Of a DNA stretch of 64,000 bases, positions 45,329-53,663 are shown in pieces. Below the pieces are notes generated by a model, which was given only the letters and a program-made list of their open reading frames with translations, did not search any database and was not told the DNA's origin. This stretch comes from an uncultured Prevotellaceae bacterium. GTDB lineage: Bacteria; Bacteroidota; Bacteroidia; Bacteroidales; Bacteroidaceae. Positions within the stretch are counted from its first letter, which is position 1. Every line of letters begins with the position of its first letter. The DNA is taken from contig CACYYG010000001.1 of the NCBI GenBank assembly GCA_902778535.1, positions 1-64,000 on the forward strand, written 5' to 3'. Both the position numbers and the translations under genes were made by a program.

Positions 45329-45811
45329 CTAATCTAATAGGTTTATCACCTTATCAGCTACTTCTTTTGTGATTCCTGTCATTGGGTCGGTTAAAACGAG
45401 GTGGTCAGAATGGGCTTCAAGGTAACAGTCTTCATCATCAAGTATGGCATATTTAAATGGGAAGGTCGCGTTGTCTTGTAGCCATGCTTCTATTTCCATT
45501 CCTCGTTGGCCATACCAGATTGTTATTTTTCCAATAGCTCTCTCCTTTTCAATCGTTGGAGTAACACCAATAACTTCACCAGCTAAGTTCCTGTTACGCC
45601 ATAAGGCTTGCATATCACCATCAAGCCGCCATGTGGAGGTAATGATAATCTTAGCATCCGTTTCTTCTATGATAGTCTGCAAGTTCTTCACGGCCTCTGG
45701 GTCAAACAAGTAACCATCAGCATCAGTCTCGTTCAGTCCATTATCTACGAGATAGTTGCTATATTGTCCTGTATTCAGCACTCCGTCTATGTCAAGAAAC
45801 AAGTATTTCAT
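45329..45811 (-). CDS. HAD-family phosphatase of the RNA-repair (HAD_SAK) type
   Basis: 160 residues with a minimal HAD fold: LFLDIDGVLNTG (nucleophile Asp and acid/base Asp), IIITSTWRL (motif II), ERAIGKITIWYG (motif III region) and YAILDDEDCY (motif IV). The wording around STWR and VIGVTP matches the HAD domain described in Swiss Army Knife RNA-repair proteins, where it is thought to remove phosphates from damaged RNA ends. Here it is a single-domain protein, last of the cargo genes. Substrate is inference. Confidence 0.8.
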   Translation of the reverse strand: MKYLFLDIDGVLNTGQYSNYLVDNGLNETDADGYLFDPEAVKNLQTIIEETDAKIIITSTWRLDGDMQALWRNRNLAGEVIGVTPTIEKERAIGKITIWYGQRGMEIEAWLQDNATFPFKYAILDDEDCYLEAHSDHLVLTDPMTGITKEVADKVINLLD

Positions 45812-45974
45812 TCTTCTTACAATGTAAATTGTTTAGTGTTTTTGAAGAGTCTGATTCCACATAATCCTATATTAGTTGTTATATAATTAAAGAAACAAAC
45901 ACATAGATTTTCTCAGTAATAATTGTATAATGGTTGAGGCTGTTCTTTGAATAATGGTGGCAATTTATTTGCTA

Positions 45975-46160
45975 CTACATGTACTCATACCTAAATTCAC
46001 GTCCACATTCATCACATTCTGCTGTGCCATCAATATAGGTAGATATTGAGTGACTACCACAGTAAGGACATTCATCAATGCGCCCTTTTGTAAATGACAT
46101 TTCTACGTATGCTTCTTCATCTTCTTCGTAGTACATGTCTTCATATTCATTCTGTATCAT
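45975..46160 (-). CDS. Small acidic zinc-ribbon protein
   Basis: 61 residues. An acidic N-terminus (EYEDMYYEEDEEAYVE) precedes a four-Cys zinc ribbon (CPYCGSHSI...CDECGREF). It starts 3 nt after the protease stop and so is translated from the same mRNA. Likely to bind a protein or nucleic acid partner through the ribbon; role unknown. Confidence 0.75.
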   Translation of the reverse strand: MIQNEYEDMYYEEDEEAYVEMSFTKGRIDECPYCGSHSISTYIDGTAECDECGREFRYEYM

Positions 46161-46163
46161 CGG

Positions 46164-47264
46164 TTATTTCTTACAACTAATATAGAATACGAAATTTTGT
46201 GCGGCCTTTATCTGTTGAGTTAGATTCATATTTCTCATCGTCGTACTTGTAGGCAAAATATTTCTCCCAACAGAACTGTCAATAAGATTCATTATATAGG
46301 CAGTCTTGACAGCATAGTTGACATTTTCAGAACCAAATACATCTCTATTTAATGAGGCTGTTGTAATACCAACGACATTCCCTTTCTGGTCAAAAAGAGG
46401 ACCACCACTATTGCCTGGCTGAATCGGAACAGAAATCTGATATACATTTACTGCACCTTGATAGCCAGTCTTTGAACTTATCTTCCCGTCAGTAAACTTA
46501 ATTTCATCCCCCATGACATTTGCCAATGGATAGCCTAAAGCATATACTGATTCTCCAACATCAGCAAGTGTTGTCCTAAATTGATATGGGATATTACCAA
46601 ATCCTGTGAATCTACTATCATATATTTTCAGTAAGGCAATGTCATTGGCACGATCGGACGCAACAACGGTAGCATTTAGCTTCAGGTTGAAATTACCATT
46701 CACCCCTTGAATGGATATACTACCAGCACCATCAATTACATGGTAGTTTGTTATTAGATAACCGTCCTTTAGTGCAAAGCCTGTACCAGACCATTCTTTG
46801 GGGGTTGCCGCCTCTGCATACATTTCAGAGGTAGGATATATTTTTGTGTATTCCCTCTTATAATAGAACCCAATACTGTTTGTTCTATCTTCTTCAAGTA
46901 TAAAGTTTTCAGGATTACCAACTCTACACGGGAATGAACCATTACTATGTGATAATATATGGGTCTGTGGGTCGTATCTATATGCTCTCATTTCCGTTAG
47001 TTTTCCAGAATCCTCAAACCTATACTCGTGATACTTTCTGTCATTATTGGAATAATATATTCCCCATTGGTGAGTTACATTTATCCATCGACCTTCTATG
47101 CTGTTCCAAGAATGGACTAACACACTATAAATACCCTCAAATGGTTGAAGATTGAGAATGTTGTTTTGAAGATATGTTCGCAACTCATTTTGAGTTTTAG
47201 GCTCTTGTGAGAAGCTATTTATATTCAATGCTATAGCAAGCATTAGTAATACCGTTTTTTTCAT
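46164..47264 (-). CDS. Secreted trypsin-like serine protease (S1C/HtrA-type)
   Basis: 366 residues. Signal peptide MKKTVLLMLAIALNINSFS; an N-terminal domain of about 130 residues of unknown type with many Tyr/Trp; and a trypsin-like domain from about 155 with the full triad: His175 in TNYHVIDG, Asp208 in ANDIALLK, Ser286 in PGNSGGPLFD. There is no PDZ domain, so it is not a standard DegP. It would act in the periplasm or outside. Placed in the element immediately before the zinc-ribbon gene. Confidence 0.88.
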   Translation of the reverse strand: MKKTVLLMLAIALNINSFSQEPKTQNELRTYLQNNILNLQPFEGIYSVLVHSWNSIEGRWINVTHQWGIYYSNNDRKYHEYRFEDSGKLTEMRAYRYDPQTHILSHSNGSFPCRVGNPENFILEEDRTNSIGFYYKREYTKIYPTSEMYAEAATPKEWSGTGFALKDGYLITNYHVIDGAGSISIQGVNGNFNLKLNATVVASDRANDIALLKIYDSRFTGFGNIPYQFRTTLADVGESVYALGYPLANVMGDEIKFTDGKISSKTGYQGAVNVYQISVPIQPGNSGGPLFDQKGNVVGITTASLNRDVFGSENVNYAVKTAYIMNLIDSSVGRNILPTSTTMRNMNLTQQIKAAQNFVFYISCKK

Positions 47265-47299
47265 GTTTTGCTGTTTATTAGTTATAACACCTATATCAT

Positions 47300-47926
47300 T
47301 CAGACTTCAATACTAAATGGATAACATTTTCTAATCTGTGTATCGAACTGCTGTTTTAGTTGCTTTATTATTTTATCGTCAGCACTTGACTTTTGGAGCG
47401 AGGTTAATGCCTTTTGATAATCCTCTATATATAGGGAAACTTTATCGTTGAAGTCCTGATATTGTTTTAACGAGATTGTGCCTGTTGGCACATCAAATCC
47501 TTTTATGACTTCATCGTTCTTGACAGAGTAATGTGTTTCTGTAAACTTTAAGACTTCCAACAATGTTTCTCTGAGCATTGCTTCTGTTTGTTTATCATAC
47601 CATTGTTGTTTGCCGAACTGCTTTGAAGCATATTTCTCTCCGAATCTGTCTATGAGGTTAAAGGCAGACCAATTACCATACCAATTGCCCGGGAAAACAA
47701 GATTTTCAATTTTCCATCCGTTAAAAACAGGCTCATTACATGCTTCGGTCATTACTACGGCCTGATATGTATGGTTGCCATTGTAACTGTATATGCAACT
47801 GTCTTTCAGCAAGAAGTCATATTTTGTTAGGTCGCCAAACACATTGGCTTCTTCTACTGCGAAGAAGTTCTGTATTCTCTTTACACCAAATACCTTTGGC
47901 TTGTAATCGCTTGTGTAGTCTGCCAT
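47300..47926 (-). CDS. Hypothetical protein in the element cargo
   Basis: 208 residues, no signal peptide or membrane helix. N-terminal MADYTSDYKPKVFGVKRIQN, a Tyr/Trp-rich middle (GNHTYQAVVMTEACNEPVFN, PGNWYGNWSAFNLIDRFGEK) and a helical C-terminal half with coiled-coil character. Not recognised. ATG at 47926 with AAAGGA eight bases upstream is preferred over a TTG at 47947. It lies 35 nt before the protease gene, so the two are likely to be co-transcribed. Confidence 0.7.
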   Translation of the reverse strand: MADYTSDYKPKVFGVKRIQNFFAVEEANVFGDLTKYDFLLKDSCIYSYNGNHTYQAVVMTEACNEPVFNGWKIENLVFPGNWYGNWSAFNLIDRFGEKYASKQFGKQQWYDKQTEAMLRETLLEVLKFTETHYSVKNDEVIKGFDVPTGTISLKQYQDFNDKVSLYIEDYQKALTSLQKSSADDKIIKQLKQQFDTQIRKCYPFSIEV

Positions 47927-48373
47927 TATGATTATCCTTTGTGCCAATCAGCCCCAAGAAATCAGCGAATTGTTGTTTTTTAAGAGTTGTGGAGCTATTG
48001 CCCACTATTCTGTTGAGGTTTGGACTACCCACTAATGTATAATGAAACAATAGTCCACAACCTTAGAATATATTATGCCCTTACAACAGGGTACAATAAT
48101 TCTAATGAAGTGAGCCATTGTCTATCATCCACATTAGTTTGAAGTGTCCAATTTCAACAGAGGATAACGAGCCAATCAACTCTTTTCATCAAATATGAGC
48201 CATTAGAACGCGCCCCAACTCCAAGGAGCACTTGAAACTCGCTACAAAAATAGTGAATGTTTGTCTAATATCGTTCAAAAGTCTTAAACTCTTAATAAAT
48301 ATTAGCACTACATACATAAAAAGAGATAGAGGCAAGTGCCCCTATCCCTCTCTATATAGATTACACTCTCAGC
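47927..48373. other. Gene-poor interval with a possible promoter
   Basis: About 450 bp. A minus-strand TATTTTTG at 48252-48245 may start the 47926-45329 transcript with a leader of about 310 nt. A 77-codon TTG-initiated ORF here overlaps the 47300-47926 gene and is not convincing. Confidence 0.4.
48318..48350 (-). terminator. Terminator of the 118-residue gene
   Basis: Minus-strand GAGGGATAGGGGCA / TGCCTCTATCTC stem with TTTTT after it, 24 nt beyond the stop at 48374. Confidence 0.8.
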
Positions 48374-48730
48374 CTACCAACTGCATGGTAGTCTGGCGTA
48401 GAGGGTTAATTTGTCACCAAGTATATAGAATCCTTCTCCTTTTATATATTCCAGATACTTGATACCCCAAACGTTTTTCTTTACTTCATACTTGATATAC
48501 TTCATTCCCTCAAAGATTCCGTTGGTAATAGTTTTGTCCTCTATCACTTCTATTGCCTTAATTTCTATTTGGCAATATCTTGTAAGAGGATTGTCTAATC
48601 TCACTCTTTCCCATCCGTCTAAACATCTATTTTCCTTTTTGCTATATAGATAGCTAACGGCACTAATACGAGCGTGAAAATGATGTATTAGTGAATCTGT
48701 AGGGTATAGTCTTATTTTCCTTTTCTCCAT
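48374..48730 (-). CDS. Hypothetical protein in the element
   Basis: 118 residues, basic, soluble. MEKRKIRLYPTDSLIHHFHA, DGWERVRLDNPLTRYCQIEI and a strand-rich end (KYIKYEVKKNVWGIKYLEYI). No family recognised. Flanked by terminators on both sides, so it is a single-gene unit, but no clear promoter fits between 48731 and 48746. Confidence 0.6.
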   Translation of the reverse strand: MEKRKIRLYPTDSLIHHFHARISAVSYLYSKKENRCLDGWERVRLDNPLTRYCQIEIKAIEVIEDKTITNGIFEGMKYIKYEVKKNVWGIKYLEYIKGEGFYILGDKLTLYARLPCSW

Positions 48731-48746
48731 GACTTGAAATATTAAA

Positions 48747-48778
48747 GGGGAACACTCCTTTTTGTTGGAATGTTCCCC
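48747..48778 (-). terminator. Terminator of the DUF3871 gene
   Basis: GGGGAACA/TGTTCCCC stem (8 bp) followed on the minus strand by TTTAATATTT; the T tail is weak. Confidence 0.6.
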
Positions 48779-48785
48779 AAGTTGT

Positions 48786-49805
48786 TTAACCTAAGAACCA
48801 AGAATATTTCTCGTCACCGTGCAGGGCGTTGTTTATGCCTGTAGCCACTTCTGTAGCATTAACAGCCCTCGTAATATAGCTATCTATGTAGCTACTTTTG
48901 TTGGACTGTGTGAGTAGGTTGTGAAAATCAAACATTGAAATGTGATTATCCTTTACTCCAAATGTTTCGTTGTGGTAGTAGTCACGGCAAACGCTGTTTA
49001 TCTGACTATCCGTTATGAGTAGTTTGGGAATACCACGCGCCACGTTGTTAGGGAGTGCTTGATAAAGTCTCATACGCCCTACTATCTGAGCAAACTGTGT
49101 CTCTGTGAGATAGGTGTTGGATAAGGTCTGCATAAGGTGAATATCCTTTGCAGGAACGAAACTATTAAACAAGTCCATTGCAGTCTTGTAGAGGTCTCTA
49201 AGGCTCATAACTTCAAAGGACAGCTTAACACCATTTCCTGTGAGAATCTGGTTACTGCAAATTTGTACCCTCCAACCAATGAAGATAGAAAACTTTTCTA
49301 CTCCTTTAGCTTGTCTGTAGAGGTTTAAATCTGAATAATTACGAACTCCACCTATTGTTAATTGTAGGTGTTGGCCGTTTAAGGTCTCATAGATGGTGGG
49401 GATAGTGAAAGCAAATGCAAGTCTCTGATAGAATTGTGTTTTCTCTGATTCCAAAAGTTCGCTTGCTCTCTTACCCAATGCGTTAGGAGTACGGCCTCTT
49501 ACTATATGGGAAACTCTGATTTCTGGAGTGTTCAAAGTCTCTCCTTGATAGTAGTCTCTGGCTGCATCGTAAATGCATGAGATAAAGTCTTGATGAGAGA
49601 TAGTCAATTCTTGATTGCCCCAAGTAGGAACTACGCAAGAATTGGAAAGTTCCTGTAGAGTGATTGCATTAGTGTTTGCGTCCAAGAAACTAACGTTTGT
49701 TGGTGTTGTAGGCACTTCTGCAATAGGCTCTACTACTTCTGCATCCGAAAAATCGAAATGCTTACGGTTTTGTGCCACCGTTGGCAGTAATACTAAATCT
49801 TCCAT
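48786..49805 (-). CDS. DUF3871 family protein
   Basis: 339 residues, soluble. After a Pro/Thr-rich N-terminus (VEPIAEVPTTPTNVSFLDAN) come IRVSHIVRGRTPNALGK, LTIGGVRNYSDLNLY, GVEKFSIFIGWRVQICSNQI and a C-terminal segment with FGVKDNHISMFDFHNLLTQS. This pattern is DUF3871, a family largely confined to Bacteroidota mobile elements and plasmids. It resembles phage-type regulatory or anti-restriction early proteins in context, but its function is not known. Confidence 0.82.
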   Translation of the reverse strand: MEDLVLLPTVAQNRKHFDFSDAEVVEPIAEVPTTPTNVSFLDANTNAITLQELSNSCVVPTWGNQELTISHQDFISCIYDAARDYYQGETLNTPEIRVSHIVRGRTPNALGKRASELLESEKTQFYQRLAFAFTIPTIYETLNGQHLQLTIGGVRNYSDLNLYRQAKGVEKFSIFIGWRVQICSNQILTGNGVKLSFEVMSLRDLYKTAMDLFNSFVPAKDIHLMQTLSNTYLTETQFAQIVGRMRLYQALPNNVARGIPKLLITDSQINSVCRDYYHNETFGVKDNHISMFDFHNLLTQSNKSSYIDSYITRAVNATEVATGINNALHGDEKYSWFLG

Positions 49806-50311
49806 AATAGAAATGTTTAGAATGTGAATATTATGTGAATTAACTCAAAAGTTCAAAAGGATTGTTATACTTGACAGCCCAAAGGACTTGATAAGTAATT
49901 CTTTTTTCAACTAAGTCTGGAGGAGGGACTAAAGGGATAGTGAAGTCGTTCACGCATGACTATTCTAAAATCATTTCCATTAGTAAGGGGAAGAGGGGGG
50001 ATGATAGTAGAGAAGTGGAGATGTGTAAAAAGTGGGGATATGTGATTTTTAGTTGATGTGCAGGGGCGAGATTCTACGAAAAGTTACTCAGGATTATGTT
50101 GCGGCTGAATCTGTATCGGAATTGTCAGTGCTATACATTATTCATAAAATAGGAGCCAGACTGATTCTGGAACTTGCCCATATTTCAATCTGGCCATTAC
50201 TCTGCCCTATTCCAAATAAGAGAGCAGAGGCAGCAATAATATCATTTTTCTCTCAATGAGTGACCTTTTGGGATAAGGGTATATAATCCCTTCTTTTTTT
50301 GAAAAAAGTTA
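49806..50311. other. Gene-free interval, candidate origin/transfer region of the element
   Basis: About 500 bp between the DUF3871 and helicase genes. It has a purine-rich tract (49986-50045, repeated GGGG/GAGAAG), and a plus-strand hairpin followed by TTCTTTTTTT near 50272-50302, which would end a transcript coming from the left. No ORF on either strand looks coding. Its place beside the helicase gene fits an origin of replication or transfer, but no iterons or nick motif are recognised. Confidence 0.35.
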
Positions 50312-52123
50312 CTAACACTCAAATCTTCGAGACAAAAGACGGAATCCTTTTTGTTTCTTTTTGTTGCTCTCGCTTGCATCAAAGAACTCTCGTATAGATT
50401 CACTTGTTACTGCTTTGACGCGGGGGATTTCCATTTCAGTATATATTTCAGACAATTTACTCTTAATATACTTTCTGGAATACCAATTGCCAACATGGAA
50501 AAATGTGTTTACAAGTTCAAACACATCTGTACTACTTGTTTTCTCCTGATGTCGTTTTATTATCATAGCAGCTTTAATCTTCGTCACTGAGTATTTCAGT
50601 TCTTCAATGGTGGCTTTTCCCAACTGGTCATAAGCATCAACGATGAAACCATCTGCTGCACGCAGGTCTCGTTTGTACTGTATATCAGCGTCTGTTTCAC
50701 ATTCGCCTAATAATTCCAGTTGTTCAACAATCCTTTTTCGTTTTTCTTTTGTTGATATGGATTTATCATCAATCTGTAATCTTTCAAAATCTCCAATTAT
50801 ATATGACTTGTGGATATGTACTATTGTAAAGTGATCGCCCTGCTCATAGGCTTCCGCCAATCGCTTGGCTTCACCATAATAGACCTTTGTCATTTCTTCA
50901 TCTATATAGTTGTCTATTTTGAAGTAATTCACTGAACCATCTGCTTTGAGGTACTTCTTATAGGGGAGGACTTGAAGCACATCGTAATATGCTGCACGAT
51001 ATTCTGGTGTTGAAGCATTACCATAAAAGGTATTCATCTTTTCATAGATAATCTTATCACATTCACATTTCACTTGGAAGAAAGTTTTTGAGTGATAAGG
51101 GATGCGATAATCCCAGTTGCTTATATGCGTAAAAGATGATACGCCATTTCGGAATCTACCCACGACCTGCACTGCATCTGTGCAAGGGTCAAACATCGTC
51201 CATTGTGCAATATATACATCTGTTATCATCATCACATTTGGCTGTTCATTCAATTCTATGTCGAGCGCACTGTAAAATCGGCTTGTCATCCAATTTATCT
51301 TCATCATTTTATCTACATCCCAATCTTCATAAGCCCTCTTAAATTTCAATTCTTTCAGTTTCTCAACACTCTTTTCCGAACAAAAAACAGCTGACTGTTC
51401 TATCAGATTTAGATTCTTCATCATCGCATGAATCATATCTGTAGAGTTTACAAAAACAAACAGAGGTTCATTAGATTCGAGCATTGCGGGTATTATCTCT
51501 TTTGTTCGTTGCAGTATGTTGTTTGTTGTCTGCAAATTCAGATTCCTTTTATAATCAAAAGTGGGGTCGATTTTGATATTTCTGAAAGATGAGAAACGTG
51601 GGTCTGACAAATCAGTAATAGGCGTAGCTGATACCATAGCCTTGTTTTGGCACTGAAAGAATAAGTCCATAGGTAATGTTATATCCTGCCTATAGTCACA
51701 GTCTTTCGTGAGTTTCTCACACTCGTCAAACAAAACGAAGCACTCATACCTAATGTCAATATCCATTTCTTCAAGTGCATCAAGTACCTTAGGGAAACTT
51801 TCGGGCGTGGTCATAATCTTTATGAATTTGCCATTCCTTTTTGTTCTCTCCAAATACTTAACAATCTTATTTTTATCAACACCTTGATACACTCCTTGGA
51901 TATTATCATCTTTATGCTTTTCCTGTCTTTCTTTACCATATATTACAGGGCGATTGGGCTCCACAATAATAGAATTTCGTTGAGCTTTAATTTCTGTGTA
52001 AGTAGCACCTATGCCAGTAATGGTTTTATTCAAAATTACATTAGTTGGTATCTCTGGCAGGACTTCATTTAAACGTTGAGGCTTGTCATTTACCATATCT
52101 AAAAAAATATGTTCTGTTATCAT
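50312..52123 (-). CDS. SF2 helicase-like protein of the element
   Basis: 603 residues. A recognisable but divergent superfamily 2 core: motif I-like KTITGIGAT (about residue 30; GxGxT with no usual Lys-Thr end), motif II FDECEK (DECE, about 131), motif III VSATPI (about 162) and motif VI QVVGRFRNG (about 315). The second half is helical and unlike known helicases. Related proteins accompany Bacteroidota integrative elements and phages. Possible roles are replication or mobilisation of the element. ATG at 52123 is preferred to 52183, which would overlap the upstream stop. Confidence 0.75.
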   Translation of the reverse strand: MITEHIFLDMVNDKPQRLNEVLPEIPTNVILNKTITGIGATYTEIKAQRNSIIVEPNRPVIYGKERQEKHKDDNIQGVYQGVDKNKIVKYLERTKRNGKFIKIMTTPESFPKVLDALEEMDIDIRYECFVLFDECEKLTKDCDYRQDITLPMDLFFQCQNKAMVSATPITDLSDPRFSSFRNIKIDPTFDYKRNLNLQTTNNILQRTKEIIPAMLESNEPLFVFVNSTDMIHAMMKNLNLIEQSAVFCSEKSVEKLKELKFKRAYEDWDVDKMMKINWMTSRFYSALDIELNEQPNVMMITDVYIAQWTMFDPCTDAVQVVGRFRNGVSSFTHISNWDYRIPYHSKTFFQVKCECDKIIYEKMNTFYGNASTPEYRAAYYDVLQVLPYKKYLKADGSVNYFKIDNYIDEEMTKVYYGEAKRLAEAYEQGDHFTIVHIHKSYIIGDFERLQIDDKSISTKEKRKRIVEQLELLGECETDADIQYKRDLRAADGFIVDAYDQLGKATIEELKYSVTKIKAAMIIKRHQEKTSSTDVFELVNTFFHVGNWYSRKYIKSKLSEIYTEMEIPRVKAVTSESIREFFDASESNKKKQKGFRLLSRRFEC

Positions 52124-52176
52124 TATTCTTTTCTTTTTAATGGATGGGGATATTTCACCCCATCCTGTTGTTAATA

Positions 52177-52674
52177 CTAACATACTTGGTTATTCTCTCG
52201 CAAGTACTCCATCAATTCCTCTGTACGATTCACACGAAAGATGATTTTACCTTTCATATATGAAATACTGGCAGTCACCTTATCTGCATATTCACGAAAT
52301 TGAGGAACATATTGCAACACCCTTCCGCTCTCAATGAATTGCTTCATCACCATCAGTTGAAAGTCCGCCCCTTCATCAAGAACGTCTGGCTCACTCAGAC
52401 TTTTTTCAAAAGCCTCATATTTGCCTGTCATAAGGTATTCCATCAATCCCGAATATGATTCAGAAGAGAGGTCATATCGAAAGCCTGCAACGGTTCGGCT
52501 CTCAGCCCAGACACTCGGATGACTGTCCTTGCTTGTAAAAAACTTGAGGTCAATTCGCTCGCCTCGCTTCATCATGGAAAGCATTTGTTGAAATGCCCCC
52601 TCGTTGTCATACTCCATTGTCGCCTGCGCGGGTTGGAGTGAGAATTGAAACTTTTTAACTGCTTTAGTTTCCAT
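52177..52674 (-). CDS. Hypothetical partner of the helicase-like protein
   Basis: 165 residues, soluble, mixed alpha/beta: QFSLQPAQATMEYDNEGAFQ, DLKFFTSKDSHPSVWAESRT, GFRYDLSSESYSGLMEYLMT. Not recognised. It lies directly before the helicase gene (end within 54-60 nt of its start, or overlapping if the earlier start is used), which suggests a shared function. Own promoter at 52742-52749. Confidence 0.65.
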   Translation of the reverse strand: METKAVKKFQFSLQPAQATMEYDNEGAFQQMLSMMKRGERIDLKFFTSKDSHPSVWAESRTVAGFRYDLSSESYSGLMEYLMTGKYEAFEKSLSEPDVLDEGADFQLMVMKQFIESGRVLQYVPQFREYADKVTASISYMKGKIIFRVNRTEELMEYLRENNQVC

Positions 52675-52716
52675 TTGTAAAATTTTAAATTATAGAATTA
52701 GCAGATTGCGCAAACT

Positions 52717-52749
52717 GCGTCACTCATTTTGAATGACGCTGCAAAATTA
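52717..52749 (-). promoter_or_regulatory. Promoter and 5'-terminal hairpin of the helicase operon
   Basis: Minus-strand TAATTTTG (52749-52742). Transcription should start at or just before a near-perfect dyad GCGTCATTC/GAGTGACGC (52740-52717), followed by a second small hairpin GCAG...CTGC, so the mRNA begins with a stem-loop. Confidence 0.5.
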
Positions 52750-52772
52750 TGAAGAAAGATTTATAGATTGCT

Positions 52773-52812
52773 AAAAAGGAAAGGTGTATCGAACCCTATG
52801 ACTCGATACACC
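52773..52812 (-). terminator. Terminator overlapping the stop of the 264-residue gene
   Basis: GGTGTATCGA/TCGATACACC (10 bp), T-rich tail on the minus strand. The upstream arm contains the final codons of the gene ending at 52796. Confidence 0.8.
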
Positions 52813-53590
52813 CTTTTCCGCTCCTTTCAGGGCTCCTTCTCGGTATTTTCTTACCCTTAAACCTATCATGTGTTTCTATTTGTTGAGGCGAAGGATATGG
52901 ATTATCTTTATTGTTCGGAACAGGTAACCATTTGATTGGTTTAATTTTACTTCTAATATTGTCATAAACTTCTCTCTCGCAATAATTATCTAACACTGAT
53001 TTGGGGTCATATTCTTCTCTCAACTTGAAAAGAAAAAGAATCTTTACAACTAATTTTTTATATTGAGGCGTTATCTTTCCACCATATTCATGTTCTATCA
53101 GTTTGGTCATAATCAATAGTACCATATCCCTAACTGAACCTGTATTAAGATACGCTGATGCTTCTACTTCAAAAACATCAAATTGTGGAGATTCTACGAG
53201 TTTCCCGTAAACCTCCAATTGCTGTAAAATATTCTGAACTATTACTTTATTGGTTAAAGGTATCTGTTTTTTTTCCCCGTTCTCTACATGCCAAAAAGAT
53301 ATTTTACATACGGACTTATTCCTCAATTTTGACATCAATTCTAAATAATCATCACTCATGCTGTTTTGGGTAGCCCATACCTTATTATGAGATAATAAAT
53401 GCATCACATAAACGCATGAGCAATAAAGAGCCTCTACGTCGAGACCATGTAAATCTGGAGATATGTAAGCCTCAAAATCCTCAAATGACACGGTACAATG
53501 ATTAAGAACGTCCTCATCCTTGAAATCAAGCAAACATTTTAAATCATCATCAATAGATGAAATGTATTTCAAATAATGTCTATTCAGCAT
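52796..53590 (-). CDS. Hypothetical protein next to the integrase
   Basis: 264 residues, soluble and mostly helical, with a possible zinc-free Cys scatter. Segments: DDLKCLLDFKDEDVLNHCTV, GLDVEALYCSCVYVMHLLSH, QYKKLVVKILFLFKLREEYD, and a basic C-terminus (FKGKKIPRRSPERSGKG). No family recognised. Own promoter (53610-53617) and terminator, so it is regulated separately from integrase. The position beside int is where excisionase or regulatory genes often lie, but size and sequence do not fit a known one. Confidence 0.65.
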   Translation of the reverse strand: MLNRHYLKYISSIDDDLKCLLDFKDEDVLNHCTVSFEDFEAYISPDLHGLDVEALYCSCVYVMHLLSHNKVWATQNSMSDDYLELMSKLRNKSVCKISFWHVENGEKKQIPLTNKVIVQNILQQLEVYGKLVESPQFDVFEVEASAYLNTGSVRDMVLLIMTKLIEHEYGGKITPQYKKLVVKILFLFKLREEYDPKSVLDNYCEREVYDNIRSKIKPIKWLPVPNNKDNPYPSPQQIETHDRFKGKKIPRRSPERSGKGCIES

Positions 53591-53609
53591 AATTGTTTCT
53601 TTTGGCTAT

Positions 53610-53617
53610 CAAAAGTA
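53610..53617 (-). promoter_or_regulatory. Promoter of the 264-residue gene
   Basis: Minus-strand TACTTTTG, 19 nt before the ATG at 53590. Confidence 0.6.
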
Positions 53618-53621
53618 GCTA

Positions 53622-53657
53622 AAAAACTCCACCTGTAAGAATCTGGATGGAGTTTTT
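53622..53657. terminator. Terminator of the integrase gene
   Basis: AAAAACTCCA (53622-53631) with TGGAGTTTTT (53648-53657), usable in both directions, 6 nt beyond the integrase stop. Confidence 0.85.
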
Positions 53658-53663
53658 AACTAT

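Noticed and set aside
47817-48050. 77-codon minus-strand ORF upstream of the 208-residue cargo protein
   Set aside because: Needs a TTG start and overlaps the better-supported gene out of frame by 110 bp.
50053-50259. 68-codon plus-strand ORF in the gap beside the helicase gene
   Set aside because: TTG/ATG start without promoter, no domain, and opposite in strand to all genes of the element.
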